A stretch of 64,000 bases of DNA from JACJXF01 sp964404825 (GCA_964404825.1 CAYOLQ010000001.1:62001-126000); one strand, 5' to 3'; positions 25,840-35,519 are shown, counted from the first letter of the stretch. Notes: a model not told the origin generated them from the sequence alone. Translations and numbers: made by a program.

Positions 25840-26652
25840 CTATTCACAATTTATTGCTGAACGGGAAACAAAGTGTGTTCCAACATCTTTTCCCGATAAT
25901 ACATCGAAAATTACACTGGGATCCGACCCGTTTGTAATAACCATATCTATATTATGTTCAATACAATGACGTGCTGCAATAATCTTTGAGGCCATACCTC
26001 CGGTACCAAATGCAGATTTATTATCAAAAATGTAGGATTCCAGATCCTGCGAAAGATCAACAACTTTGGATATGAGCTTTGCTGAATCATTCATTTTCGG
26101 ATCACCGGTAAACATACCGTCGATATCTGAAAGTAATATGAGCAAATCTGCATTTATCAGGGATGAAACAACAGCAGAAAGAGTATCATTGTCTCCGAAT
26201 TCTATTTCATGTGTAGAAATTGTATCATTCTCATTAATAATTGGAATGATGCCCATTCTGAGTAGTTCGTTAATAGTGTTTTTCGCATTTTTCCTTCTTA
26301 CGGAATTTTCAACACCATCTTTTGTAATCAGGATCTGAGCAACAGTTTTATTGTACTCCTGAAAAAACTTATCATAAATTTTGATTAACTCCGCCTGACC
26401 AATAGCAGCAAGAGCCTGCTTTTTAATTTTGTCATCAGGTTTTTTATCCAGTCCCATTTTAGCTGCGCCAGTGGCAATTGCTCCTGACGAAACTAAAATG
26501 ACCTCTTTCCCGGAATTATGAACATCCACAATAGCCCTTACCAGTTTTTCAATTCTCATAAGGTTTAATTTACCATTGCTATGTGTCAGGGAACTTGATC
26601 CCACTTTAATAACTATTTTATTTTTGTTCTGAAGTTGTTTTCTGTGTTCCAT
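25840..26652 (-). CDS. proB: Glutamate 5-kinase (short form, no PUA domain)
   Basis: Phosphorylates glutamate in the first, feedback-controlled step of proline synthesis. The amino-acid-kinase fold is shown by IVIKVGSSSLTHSNGKL at the start, VSSGAIATGAAKMG, INENDTIST, FGDNDTLSAVVS and GTGGMASKI. At 270 aa it lacks the C-terminal PUA domain of the E. coli enzyme, which is common in this phylum. It is located between argH (6 bp gap) and proA in a mixed arginine-proline operon. Confidence 0.96.
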   Translation of the reverse strand: MEHRKQLQNKNKIVIKVGSSSLTHSNGKLNLMRIEKLVRAIVDVHNSGKEVILVSSGAIATGAAKMGLDKKPDDKIKKQALAAIGQAELIKIYDKFFQEYNKTVAQILITKDGVENSVRRKNAKNTINELLRMGIIPIINENDTISTHEIEFGDNDTLSAVVSSLINADLLILLSDIDGMFTGDPKMNDSAKLISKVVDLSQDLESYIFDNKSAFGTGGMASKIIAARHCIEHNIDMVITNGSDPSVIFDVLSGKDVGTHFVSRSAINCE

Positions 26653-26658
26653 CTTAAT

Positions 26659-27999
26659 TTACTTTAAACTGTTAATGAACCTGTCAGTGAATCCGGAATA
26701 TTTTTTTACATCCAGCCTGTTTAATACTTTTTCAAGCTTCATGGCTATCCTTTCATTTGCAAGATTGCCGATACTTCCGGTATGAGTGTACTCAACATTG
26801 CTGAGCCGCCTGAAGCGCCCTTTATCAATTTCGGAAGCCACCTGAGCATATGCATCCCTGAACGGGACTCCGTTTTTCACTTTTTCATTTACATTTTCAA
26901 CACTGAATATATTTATATACTTGTCATCTTCAACTATGTCAGCCGTAACTTCAACATTTTGGAGTGAGAGAATCATCATGTTCAAACAGGAAAATAATTC
27001 CTGATAAGCCGGAAATAGAATTTCTTTTAACAGCTGAAAATCACGATGATAACCGGAGGGCAGATTTTGGGTTAGAAGTAAAATCTCCGGATACACACTA
27101 CTTACTTTATTCGATTTGGCCCTGATTAACTCCAGAATATCGGGATTCTTTTTATGGGGCATTATACTTGAACCGGTTGTGATCTCATCATTTAATTTCA
27201 GAAATCCAAAATTCTGACTCATAAACAGGGTCATATCCATTGACATTTTTCCAATACTACCGGCAATTGCCCCCAGCCCGGCAGCTATAAATTTTTCAGT
27301 TTTGCCCCGGCTCAATTGTGCATTAATTGAATTTATATGCATATTACTGAATTCGAGCAATTCAGTAGTCATTTCACGGTTAATTGGAAAGGAAGATCCA
27401 TATCCTGCTGCAGATCCTAAAGGATTTTGATTAATATATTCAAATATTCCCTCATGGAACATCAGATCTTCAGTCAGACTCTCCGCATATGCTGCAAACC
27501 ACAAACCGAAGGATGATGGCATAGCGGCCTGAAGGTGAGTATATCCGGGAATTAAGACTTCTTTATATTTTTCACTTTTTTCGAGTAACAGTTTTACCAG
27601 TTCAGAAGTAAGAATTGCAAGATTTACCGTTTGTTCACGATAATACAATTTCAGATCCACCAATACCTGGTCGTTACGGGAACGGGCCGAATGGATTTTT
27701 TTCCCTGCATCCCCCAATTTTTCGGTGAGGATTTTCTCAACTTGCGAATGTATGTCTTCCACTCCTTCCTCTATAGTAAATTTTTTATCAATTATACTTT
27801 GATAAACCTGGAGTAATGCTTCAATTAAAATCTGTTTATCATCTAGAGATAATAGTTTAACCGATTCGAGCATTATTACATGTGCCAGAGAAGCGATAAC
27901 ATCAAATTCAGCTAATTCTATATCCAGCTCCCGGTCTTTACCTATGGTAAAAGCCAGAACATTTATATCGGTTTTATTTCCTTTATCCCAGAGTTTCAT
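26659..27999 (-). CDS. argH: Argininosuccinate lyase
   Basis: Splits argininosuccinate into arginine and fumarate, the final step of arginine synthesis. The fumarase/aspartase superfamily signature GSSIMPHKKNPD is present, as are DIHSQVEKIL, SARSRNDQV and PGYTHLQAAMP with the conserved His. The length of 446 aa is normal. It is separated from the deacylase gene by one base, so the two are translationally coupled. Confidence 0.97.
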   Translation of the reverse strand: MKLWDKGNKTDINVLAFTIGKDRELDIELAEFDVIASLAHVIMLESVKLLSLDDKQILIEALLQVYQSIIDKKFTIEEGVEDIHSQVEKILTEKLGDAGKKIHSARSRNDQVLVDLKLYYREQTVNLAILTSELVKLLLEKSEKYKEVLIPGYTHLQAAMPSSFGLWFAAYAESLTEDLMFHEGIFEYINQNPLGSAAGYGSSFPINREMTTELLEFSNMHINSINAQLSRGKTEKFIAAGLGAIAGSIGKMSMDMTLFMSQNFGFLKLNDEITTGSSIMPHKKNPDILELIRAKSNKVSSVYPEILLLTQNLPSGYHRDFQLLKEILFPAYQELFSCLNMMILSLQNVEVTADIVEDDKYINIFSVENVNEKVKNGVPFRDAYAQVASEIDKGRFRRLSNVEYTHTGSIGNLANERIAMKLEKVLNRLDVKKYSGFTDRFINSLK

Positions 28000-28000
28000 A

Positions 28001-29059
28001 CTAAAGTTTAAATCCGGTTAATAATTTTGTGTAGATTTCAATGCCCTGCTCAATTTCTTCAGTGAGAATATATTCGTCAGCCTGATGAGATCGTTCCGAT
28101 ATCCCAGGTCCAATTTTGACAGACGGGCCGGGAATAACAGCCTGATCGGATAGGGTTTTCGACCCAAATGTTTCAATTCCCATGGATATTGCTTTTTTCA
28201 CCAGCGGATGCGACATCTTCAGTGAAGATGATGCAAGGCGCATACTTCTGGGAGTCACAGAGGAATTAATTTTGGAGCTGATAATTTTCAGGATCTCTTC
28301 ATTAGTGTAAAACTCATTTGTTCTGACATCAACAACAAACCGGCATATATCCGGGATCACATTGTGCTGTGTGCCTGCTTCAATCTGTGTCACGCATATA
28401 CCTACCTCTCCCAGGAATTCAGATACTTTATCGAATTTCATGGAATCAAGAATTGCTATATCTGACATAGCTTTCATAATCGCGTTTTCACCATTTTTAT
28501 GTGCAGCATGCCCGGCTTTCCCATAAGCAATGCAATCCAGTACAATCAAGCCCCTTTCGCTGACAGCCATTTTCATTCCGGTTGGTTCTCCGATTATTGC
28601 CAGATTAAAGCTACCCAAATCATCAATTATGGACGAAATACCCTTGGCTCCTGATACTTCTTCTTCAGAACTTAGAACTAAGATCAAATTGTAATCCCGG
28701 GTGGGCATTTCGTGTAATTTGAGAAAAGAGAATACCATTGAAATCAGCGCACCTCCTGCATCATTACTCCCTAATCCGTAAATTTTATTACCGTGGACCT
28801 CTGGAAGATATGGGTCAAGTGTCCAGTCACTACTGGGCTTTACCGTATCCATATGGGAATTTAAAATGATGGTTGGCAGATTGTTGTCACGAATGGACTT
28901 AACCCAGATATTGTTATGTTTTCTGAATACATGAAATCCTTTGTCCCTGAACCATTCCTGTAAAAAGCCGCATACCTGAGTTTCTTCTCTGCTTAATGAG
29001 GGAATCGAAAGAACCTGCTTCAGGAGACTTGTGGCCTGCAAACTAATTTCGGTTTTCAC
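28001..29059 (-). CDS. argE: M20-family deacylase of arginine synthesis (ArgE-like)
   Basis: Zinc-dependent deacylase expected to release ornithine or citrulline from its N-acetyl or N-succinyl form. Metal ligands are visible in NSHMDTVKP (His, Asp), GSNDAGGAL (Asp), SSEEEVSG (catalytic Glu and Glu), GEPTG and the late RSHQADEY (His). The length of 352 aa fits the short Bacteroidota ArgE' form. It overlaps proC by 4 bp (ATGA). Whether the acyl group is acetyl or succinyl cannot be read here, since the transcarbamylase gene is not in the window. Confidence 0.9.
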   Translation of the reverse strand: MKTEISLQATSLLKQVLSIPSLSREETQVCGFLQEWFRDKGFHVFRKHNNIWVKSIRDNNLPTIILNSHMDTVKPSSDWTLDPYLPEVHGNKIYGLGSNDAGGALISMVFSFLKLHEMPTRDYNLILVLSSEEEVSGAKGISSIIDDLGSFNLAIIGEPTGMKMAVSERGLIVLDCIAYGKAGHAAHKNGENAIMKAMSDIAILDSMKFDKVSEFLGEVGICVTQIEAGTQHNVIPDICRFVVDVRTNEFYTNEEILKIISSKINSSVTPRSMRLASSSLKMSHPLVKKAISMGIETFGSKTLSDQAVIPGPSVKIGPGISERSHQADEYILTEEIEQGIEIYTKLLTGFKL

Positions 29060-29865
29060 TTTAATTTATTTATTTCATTATAAGATAATACAATACCTTT
29101 TATCAAAGCTGAACTTAAACCATTATGCTCCATTTCATTAAGTCCGGCTATTGTGCAACCCATCGGAGTGGTCACCTTATCAATTTCTCTTTCAGGATGA
29201 TTTCCTGATTCAAGAAGCAGGCTGGTTGCTCCCCGGGCTGTCTGTGCTGCTATGAACTGAGCATCAGCCGCATGAAATCCAACCTGTATTCCTCCCTGTG
29301 ATGCAGCCCGGATGTAACGCATAAAGAAAGCAATACCACAGGCTCCAAGAATTGTTGCAGAGGACATCAGATTTTCGGGAATAATCAGTGTGCTGCCTAT
29401 CAGGTCAAATAAATTTTTTACTTTCTCAAGAGCATCCTGATGTTCAGTATTGGAACATAGACAGGTCATTGATTCGCCTACAGAAGCGGCAGTATTTGGC
29501 ATGGCTCTTATAAATGCAGCATCACTATCTGATTTCGCAATGATTTCCTGCAAACTGAATGCTGTGACAACCGAAACTATAATGTGTTTGTCTTTCTTTA
29601 TCTGTTCTTTAATCGATTCTACTAAACCCAGAAGCTGAGATGGTAATACAGCGAGAATCACTATTTCAGATGATGAAACAGCTTCTGAATTGTTATCTGT
29701 AACCCTTACACCTAAATCAGAGAATTCAGATATTTTTGAAATTGTTCTTCTGGTAAGGGTTATATTTGCTGCAGGTACAGAACCCGACCGCAGGAGACCA
29801 CGGGTAATGGCTCCCCCGATATTACCTCCCCCGATAATTGCTATTTTAGTATTTTGAAAGTTCAT
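29056..29865 (-). CDS. proC: Pyrroline-5-carboxylate reductase
   Basis: Reduces pyrroline-5-carboxylate to proline with NAD(P)H. It has an N-terminal Rossmann motif IAIIGGGNIGGAITRGL, then VILAVLPSQL, the conserved FIRAMPNTAASVGESMT, and a C-terminal dimer domain with TPMGCTIAGLNEME. The length of 269 aa is typical. It lies 11 bp after argG and overlaps the deacylase gene. With proB and proA downstream, the complete proline pathway is in this one operon. Confidence 0.96.
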   Translation of the reverse strand: MNFQNTKIAIIGGGNIGGAITRGLLRSGSVPAANITLTRRTISKISEFSDLGVRVTDNNSEAVSSSEIVILAVLPSQLLGLVESIKEQIKKDKHIIVSVVTAFSLQEIIAKSDSDAAFIRAMPNTAASVGESMTCLCSNTEHQDALEKVKNLFDLIGSTLIIPENLMSSATILGACGIAFFMRYIRAASQGGIQVGFHAADAQFIAAQTARGATSLLLESGNHPEREIDKVTTPMGCTIAGLNEMEHNGLSSALIKGIVLSYNEINKLK

Positions 29866-29876
29866 AACTCGCGTAT

Positions 29877-31082
29877 TTAAAAATCAGGTTTTTCGTGATT
29901 GTTGACGGTATAATAGATTTTCATTGGATTAGAAAAGATTTTTGTAAATCCTTTTACATCATCTCCGGTCCAGGCACCAATTTCTTCACCGTATTTTGCA
30001 AATCCAGAGTTCATCAAATCCTTAGGTGTTTCAACACCAGTAACAGACATGGAATATGGTCTTAATCGTACTGTAACTTTACCGCTTACATTTCTCTGAC
30101 TGCTAATCAGGAAATTTTCAATGTCGCGCATAACCGGTTCAAGAAACAGACCTTCATGAATAAACATACCATACCAGTTTCCTAACTGTTCTTTCCAGTG
30201 CTGCTGCCATTTGGAAAGCACGTGTTTCTCCAGAGAATAGTGAGCGTTTATTAAAATATATGCAGCAGAAGCCTGAAATCCCACTCTCCCTTTTATCCCG
30301 ATTATGGTCTCTCCAACGTGCACATCTCTTCCAATTCCAAATGCTGATGCGATTGTTTCAAGATACTGGATAAGCTTAACCGGATTCTTAAATTCTTTAC
30401 CATTAATTTTCAATGGCTGCCCGTTTAGAAATTCAATTTCTAAAACCTCTGTTCCTTGTTTCAGGTCCTTTACCGGATAGGCTTCATCGGGTAATTCAAG
30501 TGTAGAAGTAAGCGTTTCTTTACCTCCCACACTGGTACCCCAAAGGCCCTGGTTAATGCTGTATTTGGACTTAGCGAAGTTAAAATCAAGCCCGGCCTTA
30601 ATCAGGTAATCTATTTCTTGTTCCCTGCTGAGTCTCAGGTCTCTTATAGGTGCAATAACCTCAATTTCCGGTGCCATAACCTGAAATATTGCTTCAAAAC
30701 GTACCTGATCATTTCCTGCACCGGTAGAACCATGAGCAATGGTGTTGATTTCATGGGCACGGGCATAATTTATAACTTTTAATGCCTGAAAACTTCTTTC
30801 AGAACTCACTGAAACCGGATAATTTCTGTTGCGCATAACATTGCCATAGATAAGAAACCGGATACAGTGATTATAATAATCATCTGTTGCGTCGATAGTG
30901 TGATGCTTTATGGCACCGAATTTTATTGCTTTTTCTTCAAGGGCAATTAATTCAGAATCAGTAAAGCCTCCGGTATTAACTATTACGGTATGAACATCAT
31001 AATTCTCCTGGTTACTGAGATAATGAGTGCAGAACGATGTGTCTAACCCTCCGCTGTAAGCCAGAACAAGTTTTTTCTTCAT
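29877..31082 (-). CDS. argG: Argininosuccinate synthase
   Basis: Joins citrulline and aspartate with ATP. The PP-loop LAYSGGLDTSFCTHYL is at the N-terminus, followed by AHGSTGAGNDQVRFE and SINQGLWGTSVGG. The length of 401 aa is normal. It lies 29 bp downstream of the GNAT gene on the minus strand. In other Bacteroidota argG also follows a GNAT gene of the same type. Confidence 0.97.
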   Translation of the reverse strand: MKKKLVLAYSGGLDTSFCTHYLSNQENYDVHTVIVNTGGFTDSELIALEEKAIKFGAIKHHTIDATDDYYNHCIRFLIYGNVMRNRNYPVSVSSERSFQALKVINYARAHEINTIAHGSTGAGNDQVRFEAIFQVMAPEIEVIAPIRDLRLSREQEIDYLIKAGLDFNFAKSKYSINQGLWGTSVGGKETLTSTLELPDEAYPVKDLKQGTEVLEIEFLNGQPLKINGKEFKNPVKLIQYLETIASAFGIGRDVHVGETIIGIKGRVGFQASAAYILINAHYSLEKHVLSKWQQHWKEQLGNWYGMFIHEGLFLEPVMRDIENFLISSQRNVSGKVTVRLRPYSMSVTGVETPKDLMNSGFAKYGEEIGAWTGDDVKGFTKIFSNPMKIYYTVNNHEKPDF

Positions 31083-31111
31083 AAATGGGAATTTATACAG
31101 GGTTTAATTCT

Positions 31112-31696
31112 TTACAACGACTTTTTTTGTGTTTTCAAATCTGCATTTCGCTTTTTATCTTGTTTTGCCGGATCAAGAAGCATTGCAGTACAAAGGCAAT
31201 GAGATCTTTTTGTCCGGACAAGAATGTCATAATAGGGGCAGGTTTGACAACCTTTCCAGAACTCTTCATCATCGGTTAATTCCGATATGGTTACTGGTTT
31301 GTAACCTAGATCGGAATTGATTTTCATAACTGCAAGACTTGTTGTGATACCAAAAAGTTTTGCTCCGGGGAAAAGTATTTGTGAAAGCTCAAAAGCTTTC
31401 GATTTAATCGATTTTGCGAGGCCATTTCCCCGATACGCTTCGTTAACAATCAATCCACTATTCGCTACAAAACGATTGTGTCCCCAGGATTCAATATAAC
31501 AAAAGCCAGCCCAGGTGCCTTCCTCAGTTTTGGCCATAATTGCCTTTCCCTCAAGAATTTTGCCAGTAATATATTCCTGCGAACGAACGGCAATACCTGT
31601 GCCTTTTTGTTCCGAAGCCTTAATAATCGCTCCTTCAACATCTTTTACAAATACCAAATCCGAGGTATCGGCAAACTTTATAATTATTTTCCCCAT
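31112..31696 (-). CDS. GNAT N-acyltransferase of the arginine operon
   Basis: GNAT-fold protein of 194 aa. The acetyl-CoA loop is recognisable in VNEAYRGNGLAKSIKSKA, with VRSQEYITGKI and FCYIESWGHNRF upstream. The C-terminal third carries clustered cysteines (CQTCPYYDIL, then HCLC), which could bind metal. Its place between argR and argG suggests the first acylation of glutamate (an ArgA role) in Bacteroidota that lack a classical ArgA; that role is inferred from position. It is 3 bp from argR. Confidence 0.82.
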   Translation of the reverse strand: MGKIIIKFADTSDLVFVKDVEGAIIKASEQKGTGIAVRSQEYITGKILEGKAIMAKTEEGTWAGFCYIESWGHNRFVANSGLIVNEAYRGNGLAKSIKSKAFELSQILFPGAKLFGITTSLAVMKINSDLGYKPVTISELTDDEEFWKGCQTCPYYDILVRTKRSHCLCTAMLLDPAKQDKKRNADLKTQKKSL

Positions 31697-31699
31697 CAG

Positions 31700-32179
31700 T
31701 TACTTGATAATTTTTGAATTCATCTCAGGAATAAACTCCGAAAGATGCCTGATAATTACTTCCCTTTTTACTCCATCTGCCGGAATTAGCAAAATGGTGT
31801 CATCCCCTGCAATAGTCCCTGCAATTTCTATAATGTTCATTGTATCAATTGCAGAAGCAATTCCACTCGCAAATCCCGGTAAAGTCCGGATTAGAGCCAT
31901 TCCCTGCACAAACCGTAAAGATAAAAAACCATTAAGCGGAAATCCTGATCTTATTTCTGCTGAAGGCCGCATTTCGTGCTCCTGTAATACATATACATAG
32001 GAATCGTCTTCAGAAGGCATTTTCGAAACTTTCAGATACCTTAAATCCCTTGATAAAGTTGCCTGAGTCATATGAAATCCTTCAGCTGAAAGCAGCTTTA
32101 AAAGCTCTTCCTGACTGGAAATCCTTTCCTTTCCGATTAACCTTCGTACAGCTAGTAAACGATCGCCTTTATTTTTCAT
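31700..32179 (-). CDS. argR: Arginine repressor
   Basis: Hexameric DNA-binding repressor that uses arginine as co-repressor. The N-terminal winged helix carries the ArgR pattern ISSQEELLKLLSAEGF and TQATLSRDLRYLKV. The C-terminal oligomerisation and arginine-binding domain contains GTIAGDDTILLIPADG (usual form GTIAGDDT). The length of 159 aa is typical. It heads the minus-strand arg-pro operon. Two ARG-box-like palindromes lie over its own promoter and start codon, so autoregulation is likely. Confidence 0.96.
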   Translation of the reverse strand: MKNKGDRLLAVRRLIGKERISSQEELLKLLSAEGFHMTQATLSRDLRYLKVSKMPSEDDSYVYVLQEHEMRPSAEIRSGFPLNGFLSLRFVQGMALIRTLPGFASGIASAIDTMNIIEIAGTIAGDDTILLIPADGVKREVIIRHLSEFIPEMNSKIIK

Positions 32180-32213
32180 GCATAAATATACAATAATTAT
32201 GCAAATTTATACA
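32179..32213. promoter_or_regulatory. Tandem ARG-box-like operators
   Basis: TGCATAAATATACA (32179-32192) and TGCAAATTTATACA (32200-32213) both fit the ArgR half-site layout TGnA-n6-ATnCA. Their centres are 21 bp apart, the same phasing as paired ARG boxes in E. coli. The first touches the argR start codon and the second covers the argR -7 element. Confidence 0.75.
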
Positions 32214-32233
32214 TTCTATATGATAAAAAGCAA
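32202..32233 (-). promoter_or_regulatory. Bacteroidota promoter of argR-proA operon
   Basis: On the minus strand, TTG (32233-32231), 21 nt, then TAAATTTG (32209-32202). The predicted transcription start near 32197 gives a leader of only about 18 nt. The -7 element lies inside the second ARG-box-like palindrome. Confidence 0.65.
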
Positions 32234-32253
32234 TTTTATATGATTTTTTTATC

Positions 32254-32261
32254 TATTTTTG
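32254..32261 (+). promoter_or_regulatory. Putative -7 element of carB
   Basis: TATTTTTG matches TAnnTTTG, 42 nt upstream of carB. A direct repeat TATATGAT (32217-32224 and 32237-32244) lies just upstream and could help regulator binding. No clear -33 TTTG was found. Confidence 0.45.
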
Positions 32262-32303
32262 TTCCGGTAAATAATTCGTTTAACTACTCAGCAATACTTT
32301 TTA

Positions 32304-35300
32304 ATGGACAAATCAATCAAAAAAATTATTCTCCTGGGGTCAGGAGCACTTAAAATCGGAGAAGCAGGTGAATTCGATTATTCCGGATCCCAGGCCCTGA
32401 AAGCACTTAGAGAAGAAGGTGTTGAAACAGTACTGATTAATCCAAATATAGCTACTGTCCAAACAAGCGAAGGGATTGCAGATAAGATATATTTTCTCCC
32501 AATCACTCCGTATTTTGTAGAGAAGGTAATTAAAAAGGAAAAACCTGATGGTATTTTACTGTCTTTTGGTGGGCAAACAGCCTTGAATTGCGGGATTGAA
32601 TTGTTCAGACAAAATATTCTTAAGGATAATAATGTCAGAGTATTGGGTACCCCAATCCAGTCAATTATGGATACTGAGGACCGGGAAAAATTTGTGAATA
32701 AATTAAAGGAAATACAGGTAGACACTCCAAAAAGTATTGCGGTTACTTCTGTTGAAGATGCTCAAAAAGCTGCTGAAGTGCTTGGATTTCCGATAATTAT
32801 CCGTGCAGCATATACACTTGGAGGTCAGGGTAGCGGGTTTTGCTATAATATGGATGAACTTATTCAACTAGCCAGAAAGGCATTTTCATATTCTCACCAG
32901 ATTCTGGTTGAGGAATCGCTCAAAGGCTGGAAGGAAATTGAATATGAGGTTGTCAGAGACAAATATGATAATTGTATCACGGTTTGTAATATGGAAAACT
33001 TTGATCCTCTGGGTATTCATACAGGGGAAAGTATTGTTGTTGCGCCATCCCAGACCCTTACAAACAGCGAATATCATAAGCTCCGTAAAATAGCTATTGA
33101 GCTTATCCGTCACATTGGAATAGTTGGTGAATGCAATGTTCAGTATGCTCTGGATCCGGAATCTGAAGACTATCGGGTTATTGAGGTGAATGCGAGGCTA
33201 TCGAGATCCAGTGCGCTTGCTTCAAAGGCCACAGGCTATCCTCTGGCATTTGTTGCTGCAAAACTTGCATTGGGTTACGGGCTGCATGAACTTAAAAACT
33301 CCATTACCAAAACAACTTCTGCTTTCTTTGAGCCTTCTCTTGATTATATTGTCTGCAAAATTCCCCGATGGGACCTGAATAAATTTACCGGTGTTAGTAA
33401 ACTCATCGATAGTAGTATGAAATCAGTCGGTGAGGTTATGTCCATCGGACGAACTTTTGAAGAAGCTATTCAAAAAGGTTTGCGGATGATAGGGCAGGGA
33501 ATGCATGGATTTGTCGGGAATCATGATCTGGTTTTTGAAGATATTGAAAAAGAACTCAACGAACCTACTGACATGCGCATCTTCGTTATAGAGAAGGCAT
33601 TTGAGAAGGGTCTTTCCATAGAAAAAATTCATGATCTGACAAAAATTGACAATTGGTTTTTGCAAAAACTGGAAAGAATTTATAAGATAAAAAACAGGCT
33701 TGAAAAATACAATAGTCTTGAAACTCTTCCTGTTGCCTTATTAAAGGAGGCGAAAGTAACCGGGTTCAGTGATTTTCAGCTTTCCCGTCTGGTTTTAAAG
33801 GGATCTGAAATGGAAGAGGGTTTGGTAAATGTAAGAAATTTCAGAAAGAGTCTGGGAATAGTTCCCTATGTTAAACAAATTGATACTTTGGCGGCTGAAT
33901 ACCCGGCTCAGACCAATTATCTCTACCTCACCTATAGCGGAAGTACTCATGATGTCGAGTTTTTGTCGGATATGAAGTCGGTCATAGTATTGGGTTCCGG
34001 TGCCTATCGTATCGGAAGTTCTGTAGAATTCGACTGGTGTAGCGTTAATGCCTTAAATACTGTTAACGATGAAGGCTATCGCTCTATAATGATAAATTAC
34101 AACCCGGAGACAGTCAGTACTGACTATGATGTTTGCGATCGCCTGTATTTCGACGAATTGTCATTCGAAAGGGTTATGGACATTGTGGAACTTGAAAATC
34201 CTAAGGGACTAATTGTGTCGATGGGAGGGCAGATTCCAAATAATCTTGCGATTCGTCTCTATAATCAGAATGTTCCCATTCTGGGAACGTCTCCGATTTC
34301 GATCGATAATGCTGAAAACCGGCACAAGTTTTCCAGTTTGCTTGATAAGCTTGGCATTGATCAACCCCGGTGGCAGGAAATGACCAGTATGACAGAAATT
34401 GCCGAATTTATAACTAAAGTTGGATTTCCGGTCTTAATACGTCCATCCTATGTTCTCTCCGGTGCAGCAATGAATGTTGTGTCGAACAACGACGAGCTGG
34501 AGCATTTCCTTAAACTTGCGGCCCGTGTTTCCAAACAATACCCTGTTGTTGTTTCCGAATTTATTGAGCAGGCAAAGGAAATTGAAATTGATGCAGTTGC
34601 AAGGGATGGGGAACTTTTTTCTTATGCAATTTCTGAACATGTTGAATTTGCAGGCGTGCATTCTGGTGATGCAACTATTGTTTTCCCTCCCCAAAAAATC
34701 TACTTTGAAACTGTTAGGAGAATCAAAAAAATTGCACGACAACTGGCAGACAATCTCGAAATATCCGGACCATTCAATATTCAATTTCTGGCAAAGGATA
34801 ATGATATAAAGGTGATTGAGTGTAATTTGCGCGCTTCCAGAAGCATGCCATTTGTTTCTAAAGTACTGAAAACCAATTTAATTGAACTCGCAACTAAGGT
34901 AATGTTGAAAGTTCCTGTTGAGAAACCGGCAAAATCTATTTTCGATTTGGATTATATTGGAATTAAAGCTCCGCAGTTTTCATTTTCCAGACTTAAACAG
35001 GCCGATCCTGTTTTAGGCGTTGACATGGCCTCAACCGGTGAGGTTGGTTGTATTGGGGATAATTTTTATGATGCAGTGCTTAAAGCTATGCTTTCTACTG
35101 GGTACCGTATTCCAAAGAAAAATATTCTTTTATCAACAGGACCAATGAGATCTAAAGTAGAACTGGTGAATAGCTGTCGTTTATTAAAGGAAAAGGGCTA
35201 TAATCTGTTTGCAACATTCGGAACTCACAATTTTCTTAAGTTAAACGGTATAGAATCCACTCCGCTGCACTGGCCAGACGAAGATAAACAACCTAATACC

Positions 35301-35519
35301 CTTGAGTACCTTAAAAACAAAATGATAGATCTTGTTATTAATATTCCTAAGGACCTTACAAAGTCTGAATTATCAAATGATTATATGATTCGCCGAAGTG
35401 CGGTTGATTATAATATTCCACTTATAACAAATGCCCGCCTTGCAAGTGCATTTATTATTGCATTCTGCAAAATGAGCATTGATGAGATTTCGATTAAAAG
35501 CTGGGATGAGTATAAGTAA
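32304..35519 (+). CDS. carB: Carbamoyl-phosphate synthase large subunit
   Basis: Makes carbamoyl phosphate from bicarbonate, two ATP and ammonia delivered by CarA. The 1071-aa protein shows the duplicated ATP-grasp architecture. The first half has LLGSGALKIGEAGEFDYSG and the second half has VLGSGAYRIGSSVEFDWC. A C-terminal allosteric MGS-like domain begins near residue 935. It is divergent from argR and shares the regulatory region with the arginine operon, consistent with a role mainly in arginine supply. It ends one base before the convergent atpG stop codon. Its glutaminase partner carA is 28 kb away. Confidence 0.97.
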   Translation: MDKSIKKIILLGSGALKIGEAGEFDYSGSQALKALREEGVETVLINPNIATVQTSEGIADKIYFLPITPYFVEKVIKKEKPDGILLSFGGQTALNCGIELFRQNILKDNNVRVLGTPIQSIMDTEDREKFVNKLKEIQVDTPKSIAVTSVEDAQKAAEVLGFPIIIRAAYTLGGQGSGFCYNMDELIQLARKAFSYSHQILVEESLKGWKEIEYEVVRDKYDNCITVCNMENFDPLGIHTGESIVVAPSQTLTNSEYHKLRKIAIELIRHIGIVGECNVQYALDPESEDYRVIEVNARLSRSSALASKATGYPLAFVAAKLALGYGLHELKNSITKTTSAFFEPSLDYIVCKIPRWDLNKFTGVSKLIDSSMKSVGEVMSIGRTFEEAIQKGLRMIGQGMHGFVGNHDLVFEDIEKELNEPTDMRIFVIEKAFEKGLSIEKIHDLTKIDNWFLQKLERIYKIKNRLEKYNSLETLPVALLKEAKVTGFSDFQLSRLVLKGSEMEEGLVNVRNFRKSLGIVPYVKQIDTLAAEYPAQTNYLYLTYSGSTHDVEFLSDMKSVIVLGSGAYRIGSSVEFDWCSVNALNTVNDEGYRSIMINYNPETVSTDYDVCDRLYFDELSFERVMDIVELENPKGLIVSMGGQIPNNLAIRLYNQNVPILGTSPISIDNAENRHKFSSLLDKLGIDQPRWQEMTSMTEIAEFITKVGFPVLIRPSYVLSGAAMNVVSNNDELEHFLKLAARVSKQYPVVVSEFIEQAKEIEIDAVARDGELFSYAISEHVEFAGVHSGDATIVFPPQKIYFETVRRIKKIARQLADNLEISGPFNIQFLAKDNDIKVIECNLRASRSMPFVSKVLKTNLIELATKVMLKVPVEKPAKSIFDLDYIGIKAPQFSFSRLKQADPVLGVDMASTGEVGCIGDNFYDAVLKAMLSTGYRIPKKNILLSTGPMRSKVELVNSCRLLKEKGYNLFATFGTHNFLKLNGIESTPLHWPDEDKQPNTLEYLKNKMIDLVINIPKDLTKSELSNDYMIRRSAVDYNIPLITNARLASAFIIAFCKMSIDEISIKSWDEYK

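Noticed and set aside
31515..32000. Plus-strand frame of 161 codons across argR and the GNAT gene
   Set aside because: It covers two well-supported genes on the opposite strand; the composition is low-complexity Ser/Ile/Pro as expected from antisense reading.
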